A DNA stretch of 33,084 bases from Cardiobacteriaceae bacterium. Lineage in GTDB: Bacteria > Pseudomonadota > Gammaproteobacteria > Cardiobacteriales > Cardiobacteriaceae. Positions 1-7,627 of the stretch are shown here, piece after piece; positions within the stretch are counted from its first letter, which is position 1, and each line of letters opens with the position of its first letter. Where the stretch lies: the NCBI GenBank assembly GCA_017484165.1, contig JAFUTP010000044.1, positions 1 through 33,084 on the forward strand. The letters run 5' to 3'. Made by a program: the position numbers and the translations under genes. Below the pieces are notes generated by a model. That model was given only the letters and a program-made list of their open reading frames with translations. It was not told the DNA's origin and did no database searches.

Positions 1-1
1 A

Positions 2-814
2 TCGATTGAAAAACTTAATCAAGTCCTGCCGCCAGAGCGAAAAATAACAGAGACAGAGCGAAAAAAATTACAAAACGGTGAAAGATTATCTAACGAACGG
101 TATAGAGAATTATACGCAACAGTAGAGAATAATAAAGAAACCCTAAAACCAGAAGAAATTCAACTAGAAAAACAAAAAAATGGGCGATATACATTCACAC
201 AAACCAGCTTAAAAGAGCTTAAATGGTCTGAATTAATCCCAGAAGATGAAACACCAATTACCGCAGATGAACACGGCAATTTATATTTCCTTGCAAACGC
301 CGCAATCGACTTCGTGCCAGTTATCGGCGATGCCAAGGGAATTATCGAAGCCGAAGGGTCATGGGAAACCGCCGCTGCCGTCGCAAGTGTCGTCCCACTG
401 GTTAAAATAGTAAATAAAGGTAGAAAAGTTGTCAATGCAGCTGATAATGCAAATAATGCCAAAAAAACTACCAAAACAGGGGCGAAAAATACAGAGAAGA
501 ATGCGAATAAAAAACTAAAAATCAAAAAAGGAGAGTGGTCGAAAGGCAGAAAAAATAGCCCTTCTGATAATGCTGCTCATCATTTTGCAAAACACGGTAG
601 TGAATTCCCTCAATACAAAACTCCCGAGGAATATGTCAAGGGAGCAAACAACTTTGTTAAAAATCCTCCAAAAGGCACACTGATTAAAAAAGAAGGAGAC
701 GACACCATTTATTATCACCCACAGAGCAATACTTATGCTGTTACTAACAAAAAAGGTGAAGTAAAAAGTATGTATAAACCAACTCGTGGAAAGGCTTATT
801 TCGATGCAAAATAA
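2..814 (+). CDS. C-terminal part of a large polymorphic (contact-dependent) toxin, 5' end outside window
   Basis: The frame is open from the left edge to the TAA at 812-814, so this is the tail of a longer protein; the ATG at 314 is probably internal. Three parts are visible. A charged Lys/Glu-rich stretch contains a VENN tetrapeptide (122-133), a motif known from CdiA pretoxin regions, though it may be coincidental here. Next comes a small-residue, hydrophobic pretoxin-like segment (about 290-440, DFVPVIGDAKG then an Ala/Val run). A Lys/Asn-rich linker leads to a compact basic domain of about 95 residues (about 525-811) with HHFAKHGSEFP, NPPKGTL and YHPQSNTYAVTNKKGE motifs. This last domain resembles terminal toxin modules of CdiA/RHS-type proteins; a BECR-fold RNase is my best guess, not shown. 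The overlapping downstream gene looks like its immunity gene, which supports the toxin reading. Confidence 0.72.
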   Translation, partial: SIEKLNQVLPPERKITETERKKLQNGERLSNERYRELYATVENNKETLKPEEIQLEKQKNGRYTFTQTSLKELKWSELIPEDETPITADEHGNLYFLANAAIDFVPVIGDAKGIIEAEGSWETAAAVASVVPLVKIVNKGRKVVNAADNANNAKKTTKTGAKNTEKNANKKLKIKKGEWSKGRKNSPSDNAAHHFAKHGSEFPQYKTPEEYVKGANNFVKNPPKGTLIKKEGDDTIYYHPQSNTYAVTNKKGEVKSMYKPTRGKAYFDAK

Positions 815-1454
815 CCAACTTTTACGATGTTGCCGAGTATGCGGTTTCGAATATGCAAACTATTATCCTTGGGGAGAAGATGGGAACAGTGCTAGTTATG
901 ATGTTTGCGATTGTTGCGGCTGCGAATTTGGCTACGATGATGATGAAGGGGCTAGCGGAAAAGGTGTGTTAGTTTATCGACAAGAATGGTTTAATAAAGG
1001 TGCTCCTCTATTAGAACAAGATGATAAAGAACTAACACAAGAAAAAAAATTATCAACTCTTAAACAGCAATTATCAAATATCGGAATTGAATTAGATAGT
1101 AACATTGTTTTTCAAGTAAAAAACTCTCTACATAAACATCAAAATGGCAATTTAAATGCAAAAAACTTTTATTGCCTAATATGCGGTTTAAGTTATACGG
1201 AAAGAGATTTTTGTTTGCATTCAAGTTGTATTTGTTGTAATTGCAAATTTACTTATGACGATAATAGTGATGATGCAATTTCAACTTATAGACAAGTATG
1301 GCTAAACAATGGGGCTTATCCATTCTATCCCGATGACCCTCGCCTCCCCAAAAACTGGTCAATGTCTCACTTAAAAACTCAACTTGCAAACATTGGTTTT
1401 AATTTGACCGATGAAATGATTGCAGAGATAGAAAAAAATATGAGGAAGATATAA
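804..1454 (+). CDS. Putative immunity protein with two cysteine-rich CPCC-like domains
   Basis: This 216-residue protein consists of two related halves. The first carries CRVCGFEY, then CDCCGCEFGYDDDEG and YRQEWFNKGAP. The second repeats the plan with CLICGLSY, CICCNCKFTYDD and YRQVWLNNGAYP. Both halves end in a matching helix (LKQQLSNIGIEL and LKTQLANIGFNL). The paired cysteines suggest a zinc-binding fold like the CPCC family (Pfam Cys_rich_CPCC), whose members often sit beside polymorphic toxin genes. The frame is open from a GTG at 786, but the ATG at 804 has a good ribosome binding site (GGAAAGG, 788-794) and is preferred. It overlaps the toxin stop by 11 bases, the usual toxin-immunity coupling. 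Binding to the toxin is inferred from position only. Confidence 0.75.
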   Translation: MQNNQLLRCCRVCGFEYANYYPWGEDGNSASYDVCDCCGCEFGYDDDEGASGKGVLVYRQEWFNKGAPLLEQDDKELTQEKKLSTLKQQLSNIGIELDSNIVFQVKNSLHKHQNGNLNAKNFYCLICGLSYTERDFCLHSSCICCNCKFTYDDNSDDAISTYRQVWLNNGAYPFYPDDPRLPKNWSMSHLKTQLANIGFNLTDEMIAEIEKNMRKI

Positions 1455-1460
1455 AAAACA

Positions 1461-1490
1461 AAAGCGGAAGACTAGAACCTTCCGTTTTTT
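1461..1490 (+). terminator. Intrinsic terminator after the immunity gene
   Basis: A six-base stem CGGAAG/CTTCCG (1465-1470 with 1479-1484) has an eight-base loop and is followed by six T. It starts about 10 bases after the immunity gene stop and would end plus-strand transcription of the toxin operon. Confidence 0.75.
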
Positions 1491-1507
1491 TACTTTATAT
1501 GCAACAT

Positions 1508-1539
1508 AAAAAACCGCCGAAAAATAACGGCGTTTTTTT
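1508..1539. terminator. Bidirectional terminator hairpin between convergent genes
   Basis: The stem CGCCG/CGGCG (1515-1519 with 1528-1532) is preceded by an A run and followed by seven T, so it can act on both strands. It lies between the plus-strand immunity gene and the stop of the minus-strand gene at 1557. Confidence 0.7.
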
Positions 1540-1556
1540 ATGTCATAGAGCTCGCA

Positions 1557-2270
1557 CTATTTTTTCTTTTTGCAATCAACATTAGCGTTTAAATCAGCGG
1601 AACAATCCAACAGTGTCGCACCAGATTTCAAAGCTTGTAAAAAATCGCTTGCATTTTTATCGTTTGGAAATTCCTGAACATATTCTTCTAATTTTTTCTG
1701 TGCTTGTTCTGGCTTATCTTTCAAATCCAACAAAGCCAAGGAATAAAGCGCAGGACGGTAACCATCCGCCACGGCTTGTTCTAATTGCTGATGTGCTTGC
1801 TGTGCCTGCATCGAACTTGCTAAAAAAGCACCATATTCACCGCGAACTCGAGCCACATTGTCCATAGACAAAAATTTTTGATAGCTTGAATTAGCAATCT
1901 TCGCGCCTTTCGGATTATCAAAGTTATACGCCATAACCCCAAGTCGAGCATAAGTTAGGTGATTTTGCGAACTATTCGGATTATTTTCCAAAGCAAATTC
2001 AAGGAGTTTGAGAAGTTTTAGCAAATCTACATACGCGGCTTTTTTATCAACTTCACTATCAAACTTTAAGGGATACTCGCCAGCACGCAACCAAAGTTGT
2101 TGAATTATTTCGTCTAAATATTCCGTATTTATTGAAATAGTTTCACATTTATCAGCCGCACAACTGTCATTCTTTTGATATTTCATCAATTTATCAAAAT
2201 CCATTCTTTGATAGCTATCCGCATAAACCACAGCACTAAATAACAAGAAAACAACAAGTAAGTTTCGCAT
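1557..2270 (-). CDS. Secreted helical-repeat (TPR/Sel1-like) protein of unknown function
   Basis: The 237-residue product starts with a typical signal peptide (MRNLLVVFLLFSAVVYADS, likely cleaved after VYA), so it should be periplasmic. The mature part is rich in Ala, Leu and Gln and resembles TPR-like helical hairpins, for example HLTYARLGVMAYNFDNPKGA and YRPALYSLALLDLKDKPEQA. No catalytic motif is visible. Two cysteines near the end (LLDCSADLNANVDCKKKK) might form a disulphide. The start has a good ribosome binding site (AAGGA, about 9 bases upstream). It follows yidC on the same strand, but a terminator hairpin lies between, so it may have its own promoter. I do not recognise an orthologue. 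Confidence 0.7.
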   Translation of the reverse strand: MRNLLVVFLLFSAVVYADSYQRMDFDKLMKYQKNDSCAADKCETISINTEYLDEIIQQLWLRAGEYPLKFDSEVDKKAAYVDLLKLLKLLEFALENNPNSSQNHLTYARLGVMAYNFDNPKGAKIANSSYQKFLSMDNVARVRGEYGAFLASSMQAQQAHQQLEQAVADGYRPALYSLALLDLKDKPEQAQKKLEEYVQEFPNDKNASDFLQALKSGATLLDCSADLNANVDCKKKK

Positions 2271-2300
2271 CTTGGCATTCCTTAAAAGTTAGTTTGAAAT

Positions 2301-2325
2301 AAAACGAGCCCAAATCATTGGGCTC
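2301..2325 (-). terminator. Intrinsic terminator after yidC
   Basis: A perfect eight-base stem GAGCCCAA/TTGGGCTC (2306-2313 with 2318-2325) has a four-base loop. On the minus strand it is followed by GTTTTATTT. It begins directly after the yidC stop and would separate the rpmH-yidC operon from the next gene. Confidence 0.75.
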
Positions 2326-2333
2326 ACAAAACT

Positions 2334-3977
2334 CTAATCATTTGCCGCTTTCGGCATTTTTTTCTGCAATTTACTCTCGCCATAATGCTTATTCATCAGA
2401 TATTGCTGCACGATACCGAAAGCATTCGACACCGTCCAATAAAGCACCAAACCAGACGGGAATACCGCAAACATCATCCCGAAAATCAACGGCATCATCA
2501 GCATCATTTTTTGCATCATCGGATCAGGCGGTGGCGGATTGAGTTTTTGTTGCACGAACATCAAAGCGGTATTGATGATTGGCAGCACGAAATAAGGATC
2601 CATTACCGATAAATCCTTAATCCAGAAAATCCAAGCCGATTGCCGCAACTCGACGCTCTCCGCCAACATATAGTAAAAAGCAATAAAGAACGGAATTTGC
2701 AACAACATCGGCAAGCATCCGCTCATCGGATTGACTTGCTCGCGGCGGAATAATTTCATTTGCTCCTGCGCCATTTTTTGGCGATCTTCACCGTATCTTT
2801 CCCGCAAACGGTTCAGCTCTGGCTGCAACAGCCGCATTTTCGCCATCGACTTATAAGCCCAAGCAGACGGCATAAAAAATAAGCCCTTAATCATCAAAGT
2901 AATAACCACAATCGACCAGCCCCAGTTTCCAAGCAGGGAATAAATCAAGTCCATTACTTTGAACATAAATTCCGAAATAATGAAAAGCCAACCGTAATCC
3001 ACCGCTTTATCCAAATACGGTGCGGTTTTTTCTAGATTTTTAACAATTTTCGGACCGATATAAGCCTTGCCCGCAAACTCATAATCCGCACCATTTTCCA
3101 CGGTGAATAATTCGGTTTTAACTCCAACGATATGGTCGCCCGTGTTCTGATTGTAATTAGTGAAAATTCTTTGCTCTTTACCGCTTTCTGGCACAAATGC
3201 GGCAATGAAATAATGCTGAATCATCGCCACCCAACCGTCTTTGCCAGCTATGTCTTTTTGATATTTATTAGCCTTTTTCGAAGCGGGATTTATGCTTTCT
3301 AAATCATCTAACTTTATCTTTTCATAACGCTTTTGTTCGGTTGAAATTGCCGCTCCAGTAAAAGTCGCCGCACTGGATAAACCACCGCCCTGCGGTTTTC
3401 CGAAAGCAATTTGGTTATAAGCGCGCCCTACCCAATCGCTGCCGCTTTCGTTATGCACTTTTTGGCTAATTTCAATTTCATAGCTGTTGCGCTTAAATGT
3501 AAAAGTTTTAACCGAAGTTACACCTTCTGCATCAGTCCAATAAAACGGAACGATTAATTTATCCTCACCGTCTTTTAAGTGATAAAACTCTTTATCTACC
3601 GTCCAATTTGCAAGATGCGAGGGCGCGTTAGTATTGTCTCCGTGCGCAATTCCAGAAAGCATCTGCATACGGTTAGGATTATCAGAACGGATTAAAGAAA
3701 GCGGTTTTTCATCTTGCAAAGAAGTCGGATATTGCAATAAATTCGCCGCAATAATTCCAGCACCTTTGGTATCAATATAAACATCATAAACATCAGTTTT
3801 AATTCGCACCTTTTGGCTTCCAGAATTACCCTCTTGTATATTTTCTGGCAGGCTCTCTTGTTGAGTTTGCTCCTGTGATAGATAATGCTCCCGACTCGCA
3901 ATTTGCCATTTATTCCACAAAATAAAAAGAAGACCGAAAGCGATGATGTAAAGCATAACTCTTACATTTATTTTCAT
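2334..3977 (-). CDS. yidC: Membrane protein insertase YidC
   Basis: YidC inserts and folds inner-membrane proteins, alone or with SecYEG. This 547-residue protein has the proteobacterial layout: an N-terminal membrane anchor (about residues 6-22), a large periplasmic domain (about 30-340) and a C-terminal five-helix core. Family motifs are clear: KSMAKMRLLQPELNRLRERYG (coiled cytoplasmic loop), NPMSGCLPMLLQIPFFIAFYY and FPSGLVLYWTVSN. The conserved positive charge in the hydrophilic groove (Arg366 in E. coli) appears here as Lys364 in the string LMIKGLFF, a substitution also common in other bacteria. The gene is last in the rpmH-rnpA-yidD-yidC order. The more usual following gene mnmE is absent. 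Confidence 0.97.
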   Translation of the reverse strand: MKINVRVMLYIIAFGLLFILWNKWQIASREHYLSQEQTQQESLPENIQEGNSGSQKVRIKTDVYDVYIDTKGAGIIAANLLQYPTSLQDEKPLSLIRSDNPNRMQMLSGIAHGDNTNAPSHLANWTVDKEFYHLKDGEDKLIVPFYWTDAEGVTSVKTFTFKRNSYEIEISQKVHNESGSDWVGRAYNQIAFGKPQGGGLSSAATFTGAAISTEQKRYEKIKLDDLESINPASKKANKYQKDIAGKDGWVAMIQHYFIAAFVPESGKEQRIFTNYNQNTGDHIVGVKTELFTVENGADYEFAGKAYIGPKIVKNLEKTAPYLDKAVDYGWLFIISEFMFKVMDLIYSLLGNWGWSIVVITLMIKGLFFMPSAWAYKSMAKMRLLQPELNRLRERYGEDRQKMAQEQMKLFRREQVNPMSGCLPMLLQIPFFIAFYYMLAESVELRQSAWIFWIKDLSVMDPYFVLPIINTALMFVQQKLNPPPPDPMMQKMMLMMPLIFGMMFAVFPSGLVLYWTVSNAFGIVQQYLMNKHYGESKLQKKMPKAAND

Positions 3978-4050
3978 TATTGCTTTTTCCTATTTTTTAT
4001 CGATTTAATGAGATATTCATAACTTAAAATATAAATCTGCAAGATTATTT

Positions 4051-4299
4051 TTATTCTTGATTATTTACGATATTTTTCTGTTTCTCTGTCTCTGGAACTG
4101 GGTCATATCCGCCACGACAAAAGGGATTACAACGCAGAATTCTTTTTATACAAAGCCAAGAACCTTTTATCGCACCGAAACGAGCAATTGCCTCTTCACC
4201 ATAATGCGAACAAGTCGGTTCAAAACGACATTGCCCACCGATATACGGACTTAAAGTAATACGGTAAAGTTTTATCAAAGAAATCAATATTTTAGCCAT
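4051..4299 (-). CDS. yidD: Membrane protein insertion efficiency factor YidD
   Basis: YidD is a small inner-membrane-associated protein that improves YidC-dependent insertion; its mechanism is not settled. The 82-residue product shows the family block: [25 protein letters not shown], and [13 protein letters not shown] with its conserved cysteines. A longer frame opens at a TTG (4320), but the ATG at 4299 overlaps the rnpA stop as TGATG, the usual arrangement for coupled translation, so I use it. It lies between rnpA and yidC, as in most bacteria. Confidence 0.95.
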   Translation of the reverse strand: MAKILISLIKLYRITLSPYIGGQCRFEPTCSHYGEEAIARFGAIKGSWLCIKRILRCNPFCRGGYDPVPETEKQKNIVNNQE

Positions 4300-4721
4300 C
4301 AAGACAAAATTCTCCGCCAATGATGTTGTAAAGACTTAAATAATGCTTGATTATCCGCTTCCCTTGCCTGCGTTTTCGCCATCAAAACAATGTCGTAGGA
4401 ATAACAACATTTCCTATCGTCTTGCAAATTATCAGAAGGAATAATTAAAGCCGCATCGGAGCTTTTTTTTGCATAATTAAAGTCAATTTTGCGAAAAGAT
4501 TCACGGCTAATTCTTTTAATACGATTTCTATCAACTGCGAGATGAATTTTCTTTTTCGCAATTGCTAAACCCAGTCGCAATTTTGGGCTTTCTGATAAAT
4601 AAATAAGAGCTAAAACAGTGAAATATCGGTCGGAACTTTTTTTCTGCGGATTGTTAAAAACCGCTTGAAATTCAGCTCGTTTTAATAACCGCGAGGTTTT
4701 AGGAAAGGACTTTTTATCCAT
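4299..4721 (-). CDS. rnpA: Ribonuclease P protein component
   Basis: RnpA is the protein subunit of RNase P and helps the catalytic RNA bind pre-tRNA for 5' leader removal. The 140-residue product has the family signature: [17 protein letters not shown] at the start, [22 protein letters not shown] in the RNA-binding centre, and a basic C-terminus. The frame extends upstream to 4766, but MDKKSFPK at 4721 matches the usual N-terminus. The Shine-Dalgarno sequence there is weak, so translation may depend on coupling or an open leader. It lies 87 bases after rpmH in the classic order. Confidence 0.95.
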   Translation of the reverse strand: MDKKSFPKTSRLLKRAEFQAVFNNPQKKSSDRYFTVLALIYLSESPKLRLGLAIAKKKIHLAVDRNRIKRISRESFRKIDFNYAKKSSDAALIIPSDNLQDDRKCCYSYDIVLMAKTQAREADNQALFKSLQHHWRRILS

Positions 4722-4808
4722 AATTGCCAGAAGCAATACATAAAAATAGCGCGACTGAAAATTCAATCACGCTTTTTATCTAAAACTCAACAAAAAATAA
4801 ACGCGAAA

Positions 4809-4946
4809 TTAAACGGTTAAACGCTTACGACCTTTTGCACGACGGCGATTTAATACTTCTCTTCCGTCAGCGGTTTGCATTCTGGCACGGAAACCGTGAG
4901 TGCGTTTGCGTTTAATATTGCTTGGTTGGTAAGTGCGTTTTGACAT
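4809..4946 (-). CDS. rpmH: 50S ribosomal protein L34
   Basis: The 45-residue, very basic protein begins [20 protein letters not shown] and ends [12 protein letters not shown], an almost textbook L34. It belongs to the large ribosomal subunit. A strong ribosome binding site (GGAGAAG) lies about 7 bases before the ATG. It is first in the operon with rnpA, yidD and yidC. A near-consensus promoter and a terminator-like hairpin lie upstream of it. Confidence 0.97.
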   Translation of the reverse strand: MSKRTYQPSNIKRKRTHGFRARMQTADGREVLNRRRAKGRKRLTV

Positions 4947-4983
4947 TATTCTTCTCCGAAAAATAAAAGTTAAAAATTAAGAA

Positions 4984-5006
4984 TAAAAAACCGCCAAAAA
5001 TGGCGG
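4984..5006 (-). promoter_or_regulatory. Terminator-like hairpin in the rpmH leader (possible attenuator)
   Basis: On the minus strand a perfect six-base stem CCGCCA/TGGCGG (4991-4996 with 5001-5006), with a four-base loop, is followed by six T and ATTC. It sits about 38 bases before rpmH and just downstream of the only visible promoter. No minus-strand gene ends here, so it must act, if at all, on the rpmH transcript. Its form is that of an intrinsic terminator; an attenuation role is inference. Confidence 0.6.
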
Positions 5007-5023
5007 ACAAAAATAAGTCGCGC

Positions 5024-5051
5024 ATTGTAGCCGCAATATTTCCCTTGTCAA
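5024..5051 (-). promoter_or_regulatory. Sigma-70-type promoter for rpmH
   Basis: Reading the minus strand, a perfect -35 hexamer TTGACA (5046-5051) is followed after 16 bases by TACAAT (5024-5029), one base off the -10 consensus. Transcription would start near 5017 and give a leader of about 70 bases before rpmH. The -35 box lies only 16 bases from the dtd start on the other strand. Confidence 0.75.
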
Positions 5052-5066
5052 TATTTAGGAATAAAA

Positions 5067-5516
5067 ATGCTCGCAATAATTCAAAGAGTGCGTAAAGCCG
5101 AAGTTGTAGTTGATAACAAACAAGTGGCAAAAATAGACCAAGGAATTCTGGCTTTCATCGGCTATCAAAAATCCGAATTAAATGACAATCTCGCGGAAAA
5201 AAATAAAAAAATGCTGGAAAAAATTATCTCTTACCGCATTTTTGAAGATGAGGCTCAAAAGATGAATTTAAGCCTTTTAGATATAAACGCTGAATTATTA
5301 CTAGTTCCGCAATTTACTCTCGCTGCCGACACAAGTAAAGGTCGTCGTCCGAGTTTTGATAGCGCAATGCCACCGCAAAATGCCGAACTTGCTTTTCAAA
5401 ATTTAAGGGGAATTGCCCAGCAAACATACGCCAAGACACAATTCGGAATTTTCGGAGCTGACATGCAAATATCTTTAATAAATTCTGGACCTGTAACTTT
5501 TTCTTTTGAAATCTAG
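5067..5516 (+). CDS. dtd: D-aminoacyl-tRNA deacylase
   Basis: Dtd hydrolyses D-amino acids (and glycine mis-attached to tRNA-Ala) from tRNAs, protecting translation in the cytoplasm. The 149-residue length is normal. The active-site motif, usually SQFTL, reads PQFTLAADTSKGRRPSF here, and the trans-subunit motif NSGPVTF is intact near the C-terminus. The Ser-to-Pro change in the first position of SQFTL is unusual; the Thr is kept. The start has AGGA about 8 bases upstream. It diverges from rpmH and converges on fabH with only 10 bases between the stops. Confidence 0.95.
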   Translation: MLAIIQRVRKAEVVVDNKQVAKIDQGILAFIGYQKSELNDNLAEKNKKMLEKIISYRIFEDEAQKMNLSLLDINAELLLVPQFTLAADTSKGRRPSFDSAMPPQNAELAFQNLRGIAQQTYAKTQFGIFGADMQISLINSGPVTFSFEI

Positions 5517-5526
5517 CGAAATTTAA

Positions 5527-6495
5527 TCAATATGTGAGCAAACAACCGCCCCAAGTAAAACCGCCGCCGAACGCTTCCAAAAGCAATTTATTTCCCCGTT
5601 TAATTTTTCCGCTTTTAATTCCAAAATCCAAAGCCAAGGGAATTGAAGCAGCAGAAGTATTTGCGTGTTTATCAACTGTCAAAATTACTTTTTCCATCGG
5701 CATATTGAGATGCTGTGCGGTTGCTTTGATAATCCGTAAATTCGCCTGATGCGGAACTAAATAATCCAAATTATCGGCGCGAGTTTCATATTTATCCAGC
5801 AATTCTTCCACCAAATTCGCCAAACTCTTCACCGCAACCTTGAACACTTCCCGACCTTGCATTTGTAAATACGGTGGCTGCGCATCGGGATTAACTCTCG
5901 CTCTTCCAGCACCTTTCGGAATGCTTAATAAATCCGCAAAACTACCGTCGCTATGCAAACAAAAGCCGAAAATTCCAGGAGTTGCCGCCGCTTCTAAAAT
6001 CACCGCTGCCGCGCCATCACCGAATAAAACAGCGGTATTTCTATCCGTCCAATCAATCGAATTTGAAAATAAATCCGCACCGACAACCAACACTTTTCTC
6101 GCTGAATAACTACGGATATAAGCATCCGCCGTCGATAAAGCATAAATAAAACCAGAACAAGCAGCCGATACATCAAAAGCAGGAATATCACGGCAAGCAA
6201 GCCGATGCTGCAATAAAACCGCCGTCGATGGAAATAAATATTCAGGTGTTGAAGTCGCAACCACAATCAAATCAATATCGCGCGCTTCCAAACCAGCATC
6301 CTGCAATGCCGCCAATGCCGCTTTTTCGCACATATCGGTGCAGGTTTCGTTATCAGCTGCAATATGGCGCTCGGCAATGCCAGTTCTAGTGCGAATCCAA
6401 TCATCGGAAGTGTCCATAATTTTTGCAAGGTCATCATTCGTACGCACATCAGACGGCAAATAAGCCCCAGAACTCACAATTCGGCTGTAAATCAT
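5527..6495 (-). CDS. fabH: 3-oxoacyl-[acyl-carrier-protein] synthase III
   Basis: FabH condenses acetyl-CoA with malonyl-ACP to start fatty acid synthesis. The 322-residue chain has the complete catalytic triad: Cys113 in DVSAACSGFIYAL, His249 in VPHQANLRI and Asn279 in KHANTSAAS. The C-terminal FGGGFTWGG motif is present. It is the last gene of the minus-strand block yceD-rpmF-plsX-fabH, a widely conserved order linking ribosome and lipid synthesis. It begins 49 bases after plsX with only a weak ribosome binding site. Confidence 0.97.
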   Translation of the reverse strand: MIYSRIVSSGAYLPSDVRTNDDLAKIMDTSDDWIRTRTGIAERHIAADNETCTDMCEKAALAALQDAGLEARDIDLIVVATSTPEYLFPSTAVLLQHRLACRDIPAFDVSAACSGFIYALSTADAYIRSYSARKVLVVGADLFSNSIDWTDRNTAVLFGDGAAAVILEAAATPGIFGFCLHSDGSFADLLSIPKGAGRARVNPDAQPPYLQMQGREVFKVAVKSLANLVEELLDKYETRADNLDYLVPHQANLRIIKATAQHLNMPMEKVILTVDKHANTSAASIPLALDFGIKSGKIKRGNKLLLEAFGGGFTWGGCLLTY

Positions 6496-6544
6496 AAAAA
6501 TCTAGTTGATTGAATTTAGAAAGATTTCGCAACAAACACAAAAA

Positions 6545-7585
6545 TTATTCACTAGCTTTCGCTACATCTTGATTATGTTCAGCATTGTTACGAGAACGAA
6601 TTTGCGCGGTAATTTTTTCGATAAGCGATTTTTCCGCGGCACGAACGGCAAAAAATATTGCATTGGAATAAGAAAACGCATCAGCACTGCCATGGCTTTT
6701 AACCACCAAACCGTTCAGTCCCAACATCACCGCACCGTTATACAAACGAGGGTCAATTTTCTTTTTCATCGCCTTCATCGCAGGAAGCGCAAACAATCCG
6801 CAGATTTTGCACAACAAGTTTTGACGGAAGGTTTGTTTTAATGTCAGAGCAACAAACTTCGCCGTTCCTTCAATACTTTTCAAGGCAACATTACCAACAA
6901 AGCCGTCGCAGACCACGATATCGAGATTTTCTTTCAGCAAAATGTCATCGCCTTCGACATTACCGATGTAATTTATCGGTGCTTCTGCCAGCAATTTACT
7001 CGCTTCTTTAACAACTTCATTACCCTTAATCGCTTCGCCACCGATATTGAGCAATCCGACGGTAGGATTTTCCTTACCCACAACCGCACGGACTAATTCT
7101 GTTCCCATCAGCGCAAATTGCTCTAGCTGCTGCGGTTTTGAATCAACGGTCGCACCTAAATCCAAGCAATAAACCCGCCCAGTTCTAGTCGGCATCGCCG
7201 TGCAAAGCGCAGGACGCGAAACATCAGGCAAAGTTTTGAGTAAAAAATAAGCACTCGCCATCAAAGCACCAGTGTTACCAGCACTAACACAAACATCGGC
7301 TTTTTTATCGCGAACTAATTCAATAGCACGCCAGAGTGATGAATCCTGTTTTTTACGCAAAACTTGCGATGGACTTTCGTCCATCTCCACAACTTGCGAA
7401 CATTGGACAATTTCGATGTTTTCTGATTTAAGCTCGGAAAAAGATTGATGAGAACGGATTTTTTCTTCATTGCCGCAAAGGATAAATTTCACTTCTGGCA
7501 ATTTTTTCTGGGCAATAGAAACGGCGGCGATGGTGGTATCTAACCCAATATCGCCGCCCATTGCATCGATAGCGATAGTTGTCAT
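6545..7585 (-). CDS. plsX: Phosphate acyltransferase PlsX
   Basis: PlsX makes acyl-phosphate from acyl-ACP, feeding PlsY in the first step of phospholipid synthesis. The 346-residue product begins TTIAIDAMGGDIG, the hallmark of the family, and carries VSAGNTGALMA, LDLGATVDSKP and CDGFVGNVALKS, all typical. It is a peripheral membrane enzyme. The gene lies between rpmF and fabH on the same strand. No strong Shine-Dalgarno is visible before the ATG. Confidence 0.97.
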   Translation of the reverse strand: MTTIAIDAMGGDIGLDTTIAAVSIAQKKLPEVKFILCGNEEKIRSHQSFSELKSENIEIVQCSQVVEMDESPSQVLRKKQDSSLWRAIELVRDKKADVCVSAGNTGALMASAYFLLKTLPDVSRPALCTAMPTRTGRVYCLDLGATVDSKPQQLEQFALMGTELVRAVVGKENPTVGLLNIGGEAIKGNEVVKEASKLLAEAPINYIGNVEGDDILLKENLDIVVCDGFVGNVALKSIEGTAKFVALTLKQTFRQNLLCKICGLFALPAMKAMKKKIDPRLYNGAVMLGLNGLVVKSHGSADAFSYSNAIFFAVRAAEKSLIEKITAQIRSRNNAEHNQDVAKASE

Positions 7586-7627
7586 TTTGATGAATTAAGT
7601 ATCTATGAACAAAACTGTTTTTTGCGC

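Noticed and set aside
786-803. GTG start for the immunity gene
   Set aside because: The bases there contain the ribosome binding site GGAAAGG for the ATG at 804, which gives a more typical start.
4722-4766. Longer rnpA start
   Set aside because: The upstream residues (SRYFYVLLLAI) do not fit the RnpA N-terminus; [14 protein letters not shown] at 4721 does.
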